The notes under the pieces are model-generated. The model did not search any database. It was not told the DNA's origin and saw nothing but the letters and a program-made list of their open reading frames with translations. From the NCBI GenBank assembly GCA_029262155.1, contig JAJCZW010000127.1, forward strand, positions 1 to 42,411: 42,411 bases of DNA, given 5' to 3'. This DNA is from Gemmatimonadota bacterium. GTDB lineage: Bacteria > Gemmatimonadota > Gemmatimonadetes > Gemmatimonadales > GWC2-71-9. This document shows positions 18,939 to 27,688 of this stretch, piece by piece. Position numbers and translations under genes: made by a program. Every line of letters starts with the position of its first letter. The first letter of the stretch is position 1.

Positions 18939-19436
18939 CTAGCGGGAGGTAAACCAGACTGGGCGCACCTCCAGAACCACTGGCCGGAGCGTATCCAACG
19001 CGGGTGGCGAGGCTGTATCCCAGGTGCTTGCGAGGGCCGGGGGAACCCGGAGGGTAAGAAAGGTGACAAGCTGGCGAGAGGCCGTCCGACCCCCACCCTG
19101 AAGCCAGCTCGTGCTCAGCAGCGAAAATAGGTTGGGCGCATCTCGCCGGAGTCGGATGTCGACGGTGGTCCCCGGGCGCGGGTTCTTCCGTATGGTCCAC
19201 ACTGAATCTACCGGGAAGATACCGGGGTAGTTCCTCCTGGGATCCCACTGGGCGACAGCCAACAGCGCCTGCCGTTCGGCCACCGCCCCGGCCCATTCCC
19301 CAAGCCGGTACTGCGTGGCAGCTCGCTGGCTCGCAAGGGCAACGGCGAAGGCTGTGACCCCCGTCGTCATCAACACCACCACGAGAACCATCACCAAGAT
19401 GAGAATAAACCCCCGGTCCGACCGGGGAGGGGTCAC
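18939..19436 (-). CDS. PilX-like prepilin-associated protein (module A)
   Basis: DRGFILILVMVLVVVLMTTGVTAFAVALASQRAATQ; overlaps the PilW-like gene start/stop. Confidence 0.65.
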   Translation of the reverse strand: MTPPRSDRGFILILVMVLVVVLMTTGVTAFAVALASQRAATQYRLGEWAGAVAERQALLAVAQWDPRRNYPGIFPVDSVWTIRKNPRPGTTVDIRLRRDAPNLFSLLSTSWLQGGGRTASRQLVTFLTLRVPPALASTWDTASPPALDTLRPVVLEVRPVWFTSR

Positions 19437-20266
19437 CGCGAGTTCCGGGGTGACAGTATGAGGCTCACACTATCCGCCGTTGTCCGATGGCTGGCATACC
19501 CCCCAGCGATCGCAGAGAAGGGGCTCGACTGAACGGCCAGCCTGAACCCCAACACACCACCGACACCCGGTATTGCCGGGAAGGCTCCTGCTGTCATGGC
19601 AAGGCCCGTGAGTCCGGGGGAGCGAAGTGGTCCAAGCATCGGCTGGATCGATTCCCCTCCGGACATCGACCGCGCCCCCAACCACGTCGATCCAGCACTG
19701 CGGTAGGCGCGCCACTCCATGATCTCGAACCACGCGACGGGATACCCACTCCCCAGCCCGTTGAGCAGCAGCGGGGAAAGATTGGATACCCCGAGCCGAA
19801 GCGCCGCCTCCCCTCCCGGGCAGACGGCCCCACTTGGTGCCGAGTTGATGGCGCGAAGGACCCACCGATCATCGGAGGTGACGTCGAGCACGCCAGGGAC
19901 GAAGAGCAGAAGACTGTCCCGTCCGGCAGCTGGAAGGCGAAGGTTCCGTGGATCCCAAGAGATCAGAATCGCACCGGATCCAAGGGCGCAGATGCGGGAG
20001 AGCCCCCGGAAGGCTCGGTACCGCGCCTGACTGCCAGAAACCATGATATCGTTGGCACTCCCTCCGAGCACGAGGTTCCGCCACTCGGACGTCAATCGGA
20101 GTCCCGCCATGAGATGCTGGTGCGCCGCGCCCCGTTCGACCGTGGCTTGGGCCGCCTGCTGGCCACGACTGAACATCAGCATACTGATCATCCCGACCAC
20201 TCCAGCCAGGACCGTGGCGACCATGGTTTCGATGAGAGTAAAACCAGATTTTCTGGTCATGCGCAT
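19433..20266 (-). CDS. PilW-like prepilin-type protein (module A)
   Basis: MTRKSGFTLIETMVATVLAGVVGMISMLMFSRGQQAAQATVERG. Confidence 0.82.
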   Translation of the reverse strand: MRMTRKSGFTLIETMVATVLAGVVGMISMLMFSRGQQAAQATVERGAAHQHLMAGLRLTSEWRNLVLGGSANDIMVSGSQARYRAFRGLSRICALGSGAILISWDPRNLRLPAAGRDSLLLFVPGVLDVTSDDRWVLRAINSAPSGAVCPGGEAALRLGVSNLSPLLLNGLGSGYPVAWFEIMEWRAYRSAGSTWLGARSMSGGESIQPMLGPLRSPGLTGLAMTAGAFPAIPGVGGVLGFRLAVQSSPFSAIAGGYASHRTTADSVSLILSPRNSR

Positions 20267-20622
20267 CGAATGGCTGCGTGAAGGCTATCGCGATAGTCCC
20301 GGCCTAGGCTCATGGGGATGAGCACGTGGATACTGGCCTCGACCCGTCCGGGCTGAACGACCGTGACCCAGGACTCCTTCACCCCACTCGGCTGCACCAC
20401 CATGCCAGTAAGAGCAGCGCAGCCCGAGAGGGTTGCCGTCGCCTGCAGCGTTTCCATACGATTGATGAGAAGAACGGTCGCCTGACGCCGGATGGTGGCG
20501 AGCCGCAGCATTCCCCGGGCGGCGCTGAGGGTTGAGAGGGTGGCCAGGCCACCACCGCCAAGGACGACGAGGGCGATCAAGATTTCGAGGAGAGTCACCC
20601 CCCCAACAGAGTTCAGCCGCAT
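20257..20622 (-). CDS. PilV/GspI-like prepilin-type protein (module A)
   Basis: VGGVTLLEILIALVVLGGGGLATLSTLSAARG; G|V instead of G|F at the predicted cleavage site. Confidence 0.75.
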   Translation of the reverse strand: MRLNSVGGVTLLEILIALVVLGGGGLATLSTLSAARGMLRLATIRRQATVLLINRMETLQATATLSGCAALTGMVVQPSGVKESWVTVVQPGRVEASIHVLIPMSLGRDYRDSLHAAIRCA

Positions 20623-20692
20623 GACCCAGTATGGTGTCTACTCCAGCGTTCCCGGGACCGAACTGCTCCTGAATGGACCGACGTAACGCGCG

Positions 20693-22006
20693 CTAGACTT
20701 CGAGTCCGTAGCGGCGAAGTTTGTAGAAGAGGGTTCGGAGGCTGACCCGAAGGAGTTTGGATGCTTCGCGTCGATTCCCCCCGGTGGCAGTCAGGGCTCG
20801 GGTGATGACCTGCCGCTCGAGCGCCTCGACCTGGGGTTTGAGCGCGAGCCCGTCCCCAACGAAGATCGGTTCCGTCTTCTCCCCGCCCTGGAGATCGAGC
20901 TGAAGATCCTCATGGTCGAGTCGGCCGGAAGCGCTTAGGGTACTGGCTCGTTCGAGGACTTGGCGGAGTCCCCGGATGTTGCCAGGCCAGTCGTGGGCGA
21001 CCAACGCTTGCAGTGCCCGCGGCGTCAAGCTGACCGATCGCCCACTCCGCGTTGCAATGCGATGCACGAAATGCGTCACGAGGGACGGAATATCGTCCCG
21101 TCGCTCTCGCAGGGCCGGAAGGGGAATCACCAAGGCGAACAGCTCGAGGAACGCTGGCTCGAACGCACCGGAAAGGACCGCCCGATCCAAGTCCTGATCC
21201 GAGGCGGCAATCCAGCGGGGGCCGGTATCGGTGTGCTGTCTCATGCGCGACGCGAGTTCGCCTTGGTGGGTCGAGGCAAGGGCGTGTACCTGACTCAGGA
21301 AGAGCGATCCGTCAGCGGCCGACGCGATGGCACCGCCAGGCATGGCCGTCGTCGTCGCGTCGCCGTGGGCATCCCCAAAGAGTTCTGTTGCCAAAAGGGC
21401 TTCTGGAATCGCGTCGCAGGTCATTCCGATGAAGGGGCCTCCACCTCGATCACTCCGCTGATGGATCGCCCGGGCGATGAACTCCTTCCCGGTCCCGGGT
21501 TCGCCGCGAATCAGCACGGGCGCCTGCTCGGCGGCAGCGCGATTGACCAGGGTCAGGACGTGGCGCATGGCGGAACTCTCGCCGACAAACTGCGTGTCGA
21601 TGGATGCTGGTGGGAGGTCGTGACCGACCGCGGGAGCGCTGCGAGTGCGCTCACGTTCTTCAGCTTTCCGAAGTGTCAGAAGCACTTCATCCACTGCGAA
21701 CGGCTTCCGAACGTAGTCATATGCCCCTTCCCGCATAGCAATGAAGGCGTCCTCCTCCGAGCCGAAGGCACTCATCATGATGACGAGTCCCTTCCCCCCG
21801 CTCGCCCGATACTGCCGCAGAAACGTGTGCCCATCGAGGCCGGCGAGTTGGACGTCGCACAGGATGGTGTCAAACGATTCCACCAGGGCTCGAGCAAGGG
21901 CCGATTCGCCATCGCTCTCGGTCACGACACTATGGCCCGCTTCGTCGAGCAGGAGGGCCAAGGGCCGCCGGAGGGCGAGGTCGCCATCAACGATGAGAAT
22001 GCGCAC
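20693..22006 (-). CDS. NtrC-family response regulator with degenerate AAA+ domain
   Basis: Receiver (CDVQLAGLDG, RKPF), Walker A GEPGTGKE, C-terminal Fis-type HTH GGNRREASKLLRVSLRTLFYKLRRYGL; GAFTGA and Walker B acidic residues missing; GTG start. Confidence 0.9.
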   Translation of the reverse strand: MRILIVDGDLALRRPLALLLDEAGHSVVTESDGESALARALVESFDTILCDVQLAGLDGHTFLRQYRASGGKGLVIMMSAFGSEEDAFIAMREGAYDYVRKPFAVDEVLLTLRKAEERERTRSAPAVGHDLPPASIDTQFVGESSAMRHVLTLVNRAAAEQAPVLIRGEPGTGKEFIARAIHQRSDRGGGPFIGMTCDAIPEALLATELFGDAHGDATTTAMPGGAIASAADGSLFLSQVHALASTHQGELASRMRQHTDTGPRWIAASDQDLDRAVLSGAFEPAFLELFALVIPLPALRERRDDIPSLVTHFVHRIATRSGRSVSLTPRALQALVAHDWPGNIRGLRQVLERASTLSASGRLDHEDLQLDLQGGEKTEPIFVGDGLALKPQVEALERQVITRALTATGGNRREASKLLRVSLRTLFYKLRRYGLEV

Positions 22007-22050
22007 AGGTCAAATCTCGATATCCACGTACGGGGTGAGTAACGACGCAA

Positions 22051-22083
22051 AATGGGGCGGGGTCCAGAGACCGCCGCCCCATT
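22051..22083 (-). terminator. Hairpin terminator downstream of pilA
   Basis: AATGGGGCGG...CCGCCCCATT stem with inner GGTC/GACC pairing, followed on minus strand by TTTT. Confidence 0.65.
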
Positions 22084-22121
22084 CAGCGCCTGATGTTACA
22101 GACGGTTTACCACACTCCTGC

Positions 22122-22514
22122 TTAGGCGCAACCAGGCGCACCCTCGGCAGTCGCCGGGGCCAGCACCGCAGCGCCGTTCCCGAAGATCGCACAGGTCTGC
22201 GTCGAGCCGGTATTACTGACGGTCGCGTTCCAACCGGTGCCACTGATCGCGGTGGCAATCGTGTTACCAATGGTCGGTACGAACGCCGCGGTACCCTTCG
22301 CTTGCTTGGCGCCAATCGCACCAGCATAGATGTTGAAGTCCGCGAAGTGCGCTTCCTGAGCGGTCACCATGTTCCGGAGATCCGACTTCATCCCGGCGAT
22401 GATCGCCTTTTCCTTGGTGTTGGCGAACTTCGGAATCGCGATCGCGGCAAGAATACCGATAATCACGACCACGATGAGCAGTTCGATCAACGTAAAGCCC
22501 TTACGATTCGACAT
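22122..22514 (-). CDS. pilA: Type IV major pilin
   Basis: MSNRKGFTLIELLIVVVIIGILAAIAIPKFANTKEKA; SD GGGGAGGAAGT before ATG at 22514; two Cys near C-terminus. Confidence 0.95.
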   Translation of the reverse strand: MSNRKGFTLIELLIVVVIIGILAAIAIPKFANTKEKAIIAGMKSDLRNMVTAQEAHFADFNIYAGAIGAKQAKGTAAFVPTIGNTIATAISGTGWNATVSNTGSTQTCAIFGNGAAVLAPATAEGAPGCA

Positions 22515-22603
22515 ACTTCCTCCCCTTGGGTTTGTTTCCTGCATTTGAGCGTAACTCGTACTTCCTGAACAACTGGGTTTGATTGCTCCCGGGATATGAT
22601 GTA

Positions 22604-22620
22604 AGCAACCAGCGTACCAA
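22604..22620 (-). promoter_or_regulatory. Candidate sigma54 promoter of pilA
   Basis: Minus strand TTGGTACGCTGGTTGCT vs YTGGCACGRNNNTTGCW: GG-N10-GC spacing, two mismatches; about 90 nt upstream of pilA ATG. Confidence 0.75.
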
Positions 22621-22764
22621 ACTTTTTAGGGAAGTGACAAACCATTTTATCGCAACAGGTTACAGACATATTCGATGTGGCATGATTCTCCGGGGTCGGC
22701 CCCCGATCGTCGGGTTTTGCAAGTCCAGATCCCGGTCGATGCCGTCCGGTGCCAAAAAACGAAA

Positions 22765-22791
22765 CAGGTCCACCCCGAGAGAGTGGACCTG
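22765..22791 (-). terminator. Rho-independent terminator downstream of pilR
   Basis: CAGGTCCAC-N9-GTGGACCTG perfect 9-bp stem followed on minus strand by TTTCGTTTTTT. Confidence 0.85.
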
Positions 22792-22815
22792 TAAAGGGAC
22801 GTGAGGTTCCCTCCG

Positions 22816-24198
22816 TCACACCGTCGACTGAACCGCCTGTTCTTCATACCGGCTGAGTTTCCGGTAGAGCGTGGAGGGATCAATACCCAACACCTCTGCT
22901 GCCCGGGTCTTGTTTCCTCCCTCGGCTTGAAGCACCCACATGATATAGGCTCGCTCAATCACCTCGAGTGACGGGTTGGGGGTGGCTCGCTCGGTGACGA
23001 GTGGTTCCTTCCGACGCCGAGTGATCCGTTCCGGCAGCGATCCTGGATCGATCAAGGTGCCTTTCGTCATCACGACGGCATGTTCCAGGGCGTTTTGGAG
23101 CTCCCGGACATTTCCGGGCCAGTCGTACACGACCATCGCGTCCATCGCTTCGGCGCCCAGGGCCTTGGGTTCATCTCCCAGCTCGGTCGCGAGTTCCTGT
23201 AAGAAGGTTTCGATGAGGAGCAGCAGATCTTCCCGTCGATCCCGGAGCGGAGGCAGCTCGAGCGCAATTACGTTCAGACGGTAGAAGAGGTCAGAACGGA
23301 AGTTTCCGCGCCGGACCTCCTCCTCCAGGTCCCGATTGGTGGCCGCGATGATGCGCACGTCGACCGGAATGGTTTCGGTGGCTCCGACCGGAATGACCTC
23401 CCGTTCCTGCAACACACGGAGGAGCTTGATCTGGAGCGACGGGGGCATTTCGCCGACTTCGTCGAGGAAGAATGTCCCTCCTCTGGCCGCTGCAAAGAGA
23501 CCCTGTTTGTCGCGTACCGCACCGGTGAACGAGCCCTTCACGTGCCCGAAAAGCTCGCTCTCGAGGAGATTTTCGGGAAGGGCACCGCAGTTAATCGAAA
23601 GAAAGGGGCCATCGATCCGCTGGGACAGATTATGGAGATAGTGCGCCACGACCTCCTTGCCGGTACCGCTCTCGCCTTGGATCAGCACGGTGGATCCGGT
23701 CGGGGCCACCTGTTCGGCGAGTCGAAGCACTTCATTGAAGCTCTTGGACTTGCCGATCGGTCGGCTGAGCGTTTCCCCCTCGCGACGTCGGAAGTCCTGT
23801 TTGAGCAGCTTGTTCTCAACTCGAATGTGGCGGAACTCGCAGGCCCGCCGGAGAATGACGAGCATTTCGTCATTCGAGAACGGTTTCTGGATGTAGTAGA
23901 ACGCTCCGGCATTCACGGCGGCAACAGCTGTTTGGAGTGACGCCTGAGCGGTCATGAGGATGACCGGGGTCATCGGGTCCTGGTCTTTGGCTGCCTCCAG
24001 GATATCGAGACCGGTGACTTGGGGCATGCGGACATCCGTAAGAACGATGTCGTGGTTGCCCGACCGAATCTGTTCCAGCCCCGCTTTGCCACCCTGCGCT
24101 GTGGTGACATCGAACCCCTCCTTTCGGAGGAGAATCCGGAGGGTATCCAGAATCCCGGACTCGTCGTCGACAACCAGCACTGATGGTTTCTGACTCAT
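22816..24198 (-). CDS. pilR: Sigma54-dependent response regulator PilR
   Basis: Receiver + AAA+ with GESGTGKE, GSFTGA, GGTFFLDEVGEM, FRSDLFYRL + Fis HTH; follows pilS with 4-nt overlap. Confidence 0.93.
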   Translation of the reverse strand: MSQKPSVLVVDDESGILDTLRILLRKEGFDVTTAQGGKAGLEQIRSGNHDIVLTDVRMPQVTGLDILEAAKDQDPMTPVILMTAQASLQTAVAAVNAGAFYYIQKPFSNDEMLVILRRACEFRHIRVENKLLKQDFRRREGETLSRPIGKSKSFNEVLRLAEQVAPTGSTVLIQGESGTGKEVVAHYLHNLSQRIDGPFLSINCGALPENLLESELFGHVKGSFTGAVRDKQGLFAAARGGTFFLDEVGEMPPSLQIKLLRVLQEREVIPVGATETIPVDVRIIAATNRDLEEEVRRGNFRSDLFYRLNVIALELPPLRDRREDLLLLIETFLQELATELGDEPKALGAEAMDAMVVYDWPGNVRELQNALEHAVVMTKGTLIDPGSLPERITRRRKEPLVTERATPNPSLEVIERAYIMWVLQAEGGNKTRAAEVLGIDPSTLYRKLSRYEEQAVQSTV

Positions 24199-25874
24199 GC
24201 AGGCTCCTCTGTCCGCCAGGTCGCGTGAAAGAATATAGTAAAAGTGGTCCCTCGCCCTGGTGTCGATTCCAGCAACACCAATCCGCGATGGGCCTCCACT
24301 GCCCGTTGCACGATCGCGAGGCCCAAGCCGCTTCCCCCGGCTCGGCCTGAGACGAAGGGCTGAAAGAGCCGTTCGCGCAAGTCAGGCTCGATCCCCGGAC
24401 CGTCATCCTGGATCTGGAGCCGGACGGGGGAGTGGATGTCGCTCCCGATTGGGAGCGCGGCCGGGGAGGGTTGGTCGATCGTGACAAGCACTTCGCCCTT
24501 CCCCTCGCATGCCTGCACCGCGTTGAGTACCAAATTGGTGACAATCCGGTGGAGGAGATCTTCGTCGGCATCAAGATGCACCTGATCTCCCGCCACCCGG
24601 ACCACCACCCCTGCCCCGCAATCGGGATGTTCGCGGACCAAGGTGACCGCTTGGACCGCCACGGCGTAGAGATTGACCCGGGAGAAGTCGTGCACACTCA
24701 CCCGGGAGAAATCGAGGAACTCGCTCAGGAGACGACTCAGACGATCACTTTCCCGAACGATCAACTGACCCAGGGTGCGGTCGTCGTCATCGGCTTGCAC
24801 CGAGCGGGCGAGCTGTTCAACGGAACTCCGGATCGAAGCCAAGGGGTTCCGAATCTCATGGGCCAGGGACGCACTCAGTGCGGCCACCGCTTCAAGTCGT
24901 TCCGCCCGGGAGCGGAGTTCTTGGATGTGTATCGAATCCGAAATATCCGTAAAGATCGCGGTGACGGCCGGCAACGACTCGAGCTGCCGTTCGAAGGTTG
25001 TCGTGCTTAGACCGATGGGAAATGAGGTCCCGTCGGCGCGATGCACCAATCCTTCGCCCCGCGTTACCCGATCTTGTTCATCCAACCCTGCCACCATCGC
25101 TGCATGGAGATCGGGCGCCCGGGCCTTGAGCGAGTCGAGGACTGGTCGCCCCAGGAGGCGCTCACCGTTGAGTTCGAGCAACCGCTCTGCGGTCGGGTTC
25201 ATAAACGCCAATCGACCGTGCCCATCGACCGTCATGACACCAGTCCGAATACTCCGCAGTATCTCGTCGGCCTCCAGTCGGATCCGCTGCAACTCATGCT
25301 TCAATTTCGACTGCTCGGTCGCGGCGACTTGCAGCCGGCGGCTGAGCACGCTAACCATGAGGAAGACAAAGGCAAAAACCGCGAGCTGCCCCAGTAGAAT
25401 CGGGATTTCGACCCCCGTCTCGACCAAGGTCCGATCCAGGAGGTAGAGCAGCAATGCCACCAAGGTCACGACGCCGCCACCCGTCCCCGGCATAAGGAGA
25501 GCATATCCGGCGATGAGGACCACAAAGAGAGACGCAAGAGCGGTTGAGGCCCCTTGGCCGTAGTGGACCAGGGCAAGGACAAGGATCAGGTCGACTGCTG
25601 CTTGCACCCCAAAGAAGACCGTACCCGGCTCAACTTTCCGGACCCAGACGGCGTGCCCGGCATACGCCGACATCGTTCCGGCGAGGAGCACCACCAGCGC
25701 CAGGAGGAAGGCCACGCCCGGCTGGGAGCTGAACATCCACCCCGCCCATATGAGGGCAGCAACGGCGACGACGATACGACCAATGAGGATGCGATGTAGG
25801 AGGAGGCGTGGATTCAGGAATCGTGGAACAGCCTGAATAGGATGGGTGCCGGTATCAACGCGTCGGGACTCCAT
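24195..25874 (-). CDS. pilS: Membrane PAS-containing sensor histidine kinase PilS
   Basis: N-terminal TM segments, PAS, SLAHEIRNPLASIRSSVEQL (H-box), HATPase N/G boxes; coupled to pilR. Confidence 0.92.
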   Translation of the reverse strand: MESRRVDTGTHPIQAVPRFLNPRLLLHRILIGRIVVAVAALIWAGWMFSSQPGVAFLLALVVLLAGTMSAYAGHAVWVRKVEPGTVFFGVQAAVDLILVLALVHYGQGASTALASLFVVLIAGYALLMPGTGGGVVTLVALLLYLLDRTLVETGVEIPILLGQLAVFAFVFLMVSVLSRRLQVAATEQSKLKHELQRIRLEADEILRSIRTGVMTVDGHGRLAFMNPTAERLLELNGERLLGRPVLDSLKARAPDLHAAMVAGLDEQDRVTRGEGLVHRADGTSFPIGLSTTTFERQLESLPAVTAIFTDISDSIHIQELRSRAERLEAVAALSASLAHEIRNPLASIRSSVEQLARSVQADDDDRTLGQLIVRESDRLSRLLSEFLDFSRVSVHDFSRVNLYAVAVQAVTLVREHPDCGAGVVVRVAGDQVHLDADEDLLHRIVTNLVLNAVQACEGKGEVLVTIDQPSPAALPIGSDIHSPVRLQIQDDGPGIEPDLRERLFQPFVSGRAGGSGLGLAIVQRAVEAHRGLVLLESTPGRGTTFTIFFHATWRTEEPA

Positions 25875-25877
25875 AGC

Positions 25878-27686
25878 TCAGTTCACCCGAAGAAAAGAGT
25901 GGCGGGAGGTCCGCAGCAATGTCATCGCCCGGTCGAGTGACGCCTGCGCGGTCGCATCAAGGGAGGTGGACCGATCAAGGGTGTCGACAATCTGAGTCAC
26001 GCGAATCTCTCGAAGAGTCGGATCGACTGATTCCAGCCAAAAGGTGTAGTCATCGGTCACGACGGCCAAGGACGCCGCACGGTTCGGGTACCCTGCCCCG
26101 GCGAGGACGATACCGGCTGGGGATTGATCGGCCGCATACAACGAACGGCCGCTCATGACCCCTTCGGGCCAGGTCGCTGCCATCCAATCGAACAGCGTCG
26201 GGAAGATGTCGGCATGGCGGCTCAGCCCCGTCGCAGTCGGCATCGGTGTACCGGGGAGGCAGAACACCACTGGTACCCGGACCCGAGCGTCATAGAACTG
26301 CGTTGCCGCATGTCCAAAGAGGCCGTGTTCCCAGAACTCCTCGCCATGGTCGCCCGCAATGACCAATCCCAAGGTACCCTGCTCCAATTGAGGAACCAGG
26401 GCTTCTCCCAACTGTGCCAGGAGGTAGTCAACATAGCCGACGCTGTTGCGATACTTGTTGAAGAGACTGGTGTTGGCATCGAGGCGGGGGTCCACCGCGT
26501 TACTGGCGAATGTGGCAAACTCGGGTGGGAAGAGGTATGGCGTATGGGTGGAGTAGAGGAAACCAAATGCGAACTGCGGGCCCTCCTGCTGGACCATCTC
26601 GACCACATGGTCGATCACCAGCGTGTCTTGTTGGAGCAAGGTCTGATAGTGATCAAACTGGTCCGGAAGCAACGGGGGCATGAGGTAGCTCAACACACCG
26701 GTCGCATCAAATCCTTCCAGTTGGTACCCCGAGGCGCGCAGCCGAGCCAGAGGATATGAAGGGCGCCGCTCCTGCATAAAGGGTATGAAATAATCAGCAT
26801 CCAGACCGTACAACAGGCTGAAGGTGCCATACTGCGTTAGGTGCCCGCCGGCATAGTGCCGGTGGGCCAGCGTGCAACCATGTTGGACGAGAAACGCACT
26901 GAGCCGGGGCATATGCTCGGGGGTCAGCATATCCCAGCGGAGCGACTCAACCATGATCACGGCGAGGTCGGGGCGGACGTGGGTCGGCGGGAGAGGCAGC
27001 GGCACCACCTCTCCGGTCGGCATGGGATGGGCTGGACGGAGATCGGGGAAAGCACGCCGTTGCCCAGCCCACAGGCTGTAGTACGGCAGCGCCGCACGCG
27101 GCACCAAGGCCTCGGCGTCGGCTCGATCGAGGAGGAGAAAAGAACTCATTCCCAACGCGAAATACACCACCGGGCGCCATCCCAGGAGCGGCAGCAACGA
27201 TCGACGTCGGGAAAACCGATCCGCGACGATCCAGAGGCCGCCCTGAAAAATCACCGCGAGCAGGACAATGCCCAGTAGCAGCCCAAAGGCCCAAAGCGGC
27301 AGGTTCTGGATATCGGCTGTACCGATACCTGCCCAGGTCACTTCGCCGTATGGATGCAGCCCAAAGATCAAGAAGGTCCCGACATCGGCAAAAAGGGCCA
27401 GGGAGACCGCGGCCTGGAGGAGGACCACCACGCCTCGCTCCGTCCCGGGGCCACCGAGCCGTCGAGCCACGGCCCCGGCCGCTCGGCCGAGCAGAAACAC
27501 ACCGAGGACCAGGACAAGCACATACAGCAGGTACACAACGTACTCTGGTGGAGCACCGCCATCCGCACGAATCACCTGAACCATCCAGGGCGCCGCTCCA
27601 CCAAGAGCGATGAGTTGGATGAGAAGGTTCAACTGCAGGAACTGGATACGCTGACCGGTGGGCTCTATCGGTACAGTCGCCGCCAT
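25878..27686 (-). CDS. YejM/PbgA(LapC)-like inner-membrane alkaline-phosphatase-superfamily protein
   Basis: N-terminal TM bundle; 'VIMVESLRWDMLTPEHMPRLSAF...HYAGGHLTQYGTFSLLYGLDADYF', 'VIAGDHGEEFWEHGLFGHA'; start MAATVPIEP at 27686. Confidence 0.82.
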   Translation of the reverse strand: MAATVPIEPTGQRIQFLQLNLLIQLIALGGAAPWMVQVIRADGGAPPEYVVYLLYVLVLVLGVFLLGRAAGAVARRLGGPGTERGVVVLLQAAVSLALFADVGTFLIFGLHPYGEVTWAGIGTADIQNLPLWAFGLLLGIVLLAVIFQGGLWIVADRFSRRRSLLPLLGWRPVVYFALGMSSFLLLDRADAEALVPRAALPYYSLWAGQRRAFPDLRPAHPMPTGEVVPLPLPPTHVRPDLAVIMVESLRWDMLTPEHMPRLSAFLVQHGCTLAHRHYAGGHLTQYGTFSLLYGLDADYFIPFMQERRPSYPLARLRASGYQLEGFDATGVLSYLMPPLLPDQFDHYQTLLQQDTLVIDHVVEMVQQEGPQFAFGFLYSTHTPYLFPPEFATFASNAVDPRLDANTSLFNKYRNSVGYVDYLLAQLGEALVPQLEQGTLGLVIAGDHGEEFWEHGLFGHAATQFYDARVRVPVVFCLPGTPMPTATGLSRHADIFPTLFDWMAATWPEGVMSGRSLYAADQSPAGIVLAGAGYPNRAASLAVVTDDYTFWLESVDPTLREIRVTQIVDTLDRSTSLDATAQASLDRAMTLLRTSRHSFLRVN

Positions 27687-27688
27687 CG

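Noticed and set aside
19487-20281. Long + strand ORFs antisense to pilus genes (for example 264 aa, and 360 aa at 20960-22042)
   Set aside because: Antisense shadows of real high-GC coding frames; compositionally biased (Arg/Pro/Gly-rich), no recognisable domains.
22740-22764. TTGGCACCGG on the minus strand near the pilR terminator resembling a -24 element
   Set aside because: No GC/TTGC at the required 10-nt spacing; it overlaps the terminator T-tract.
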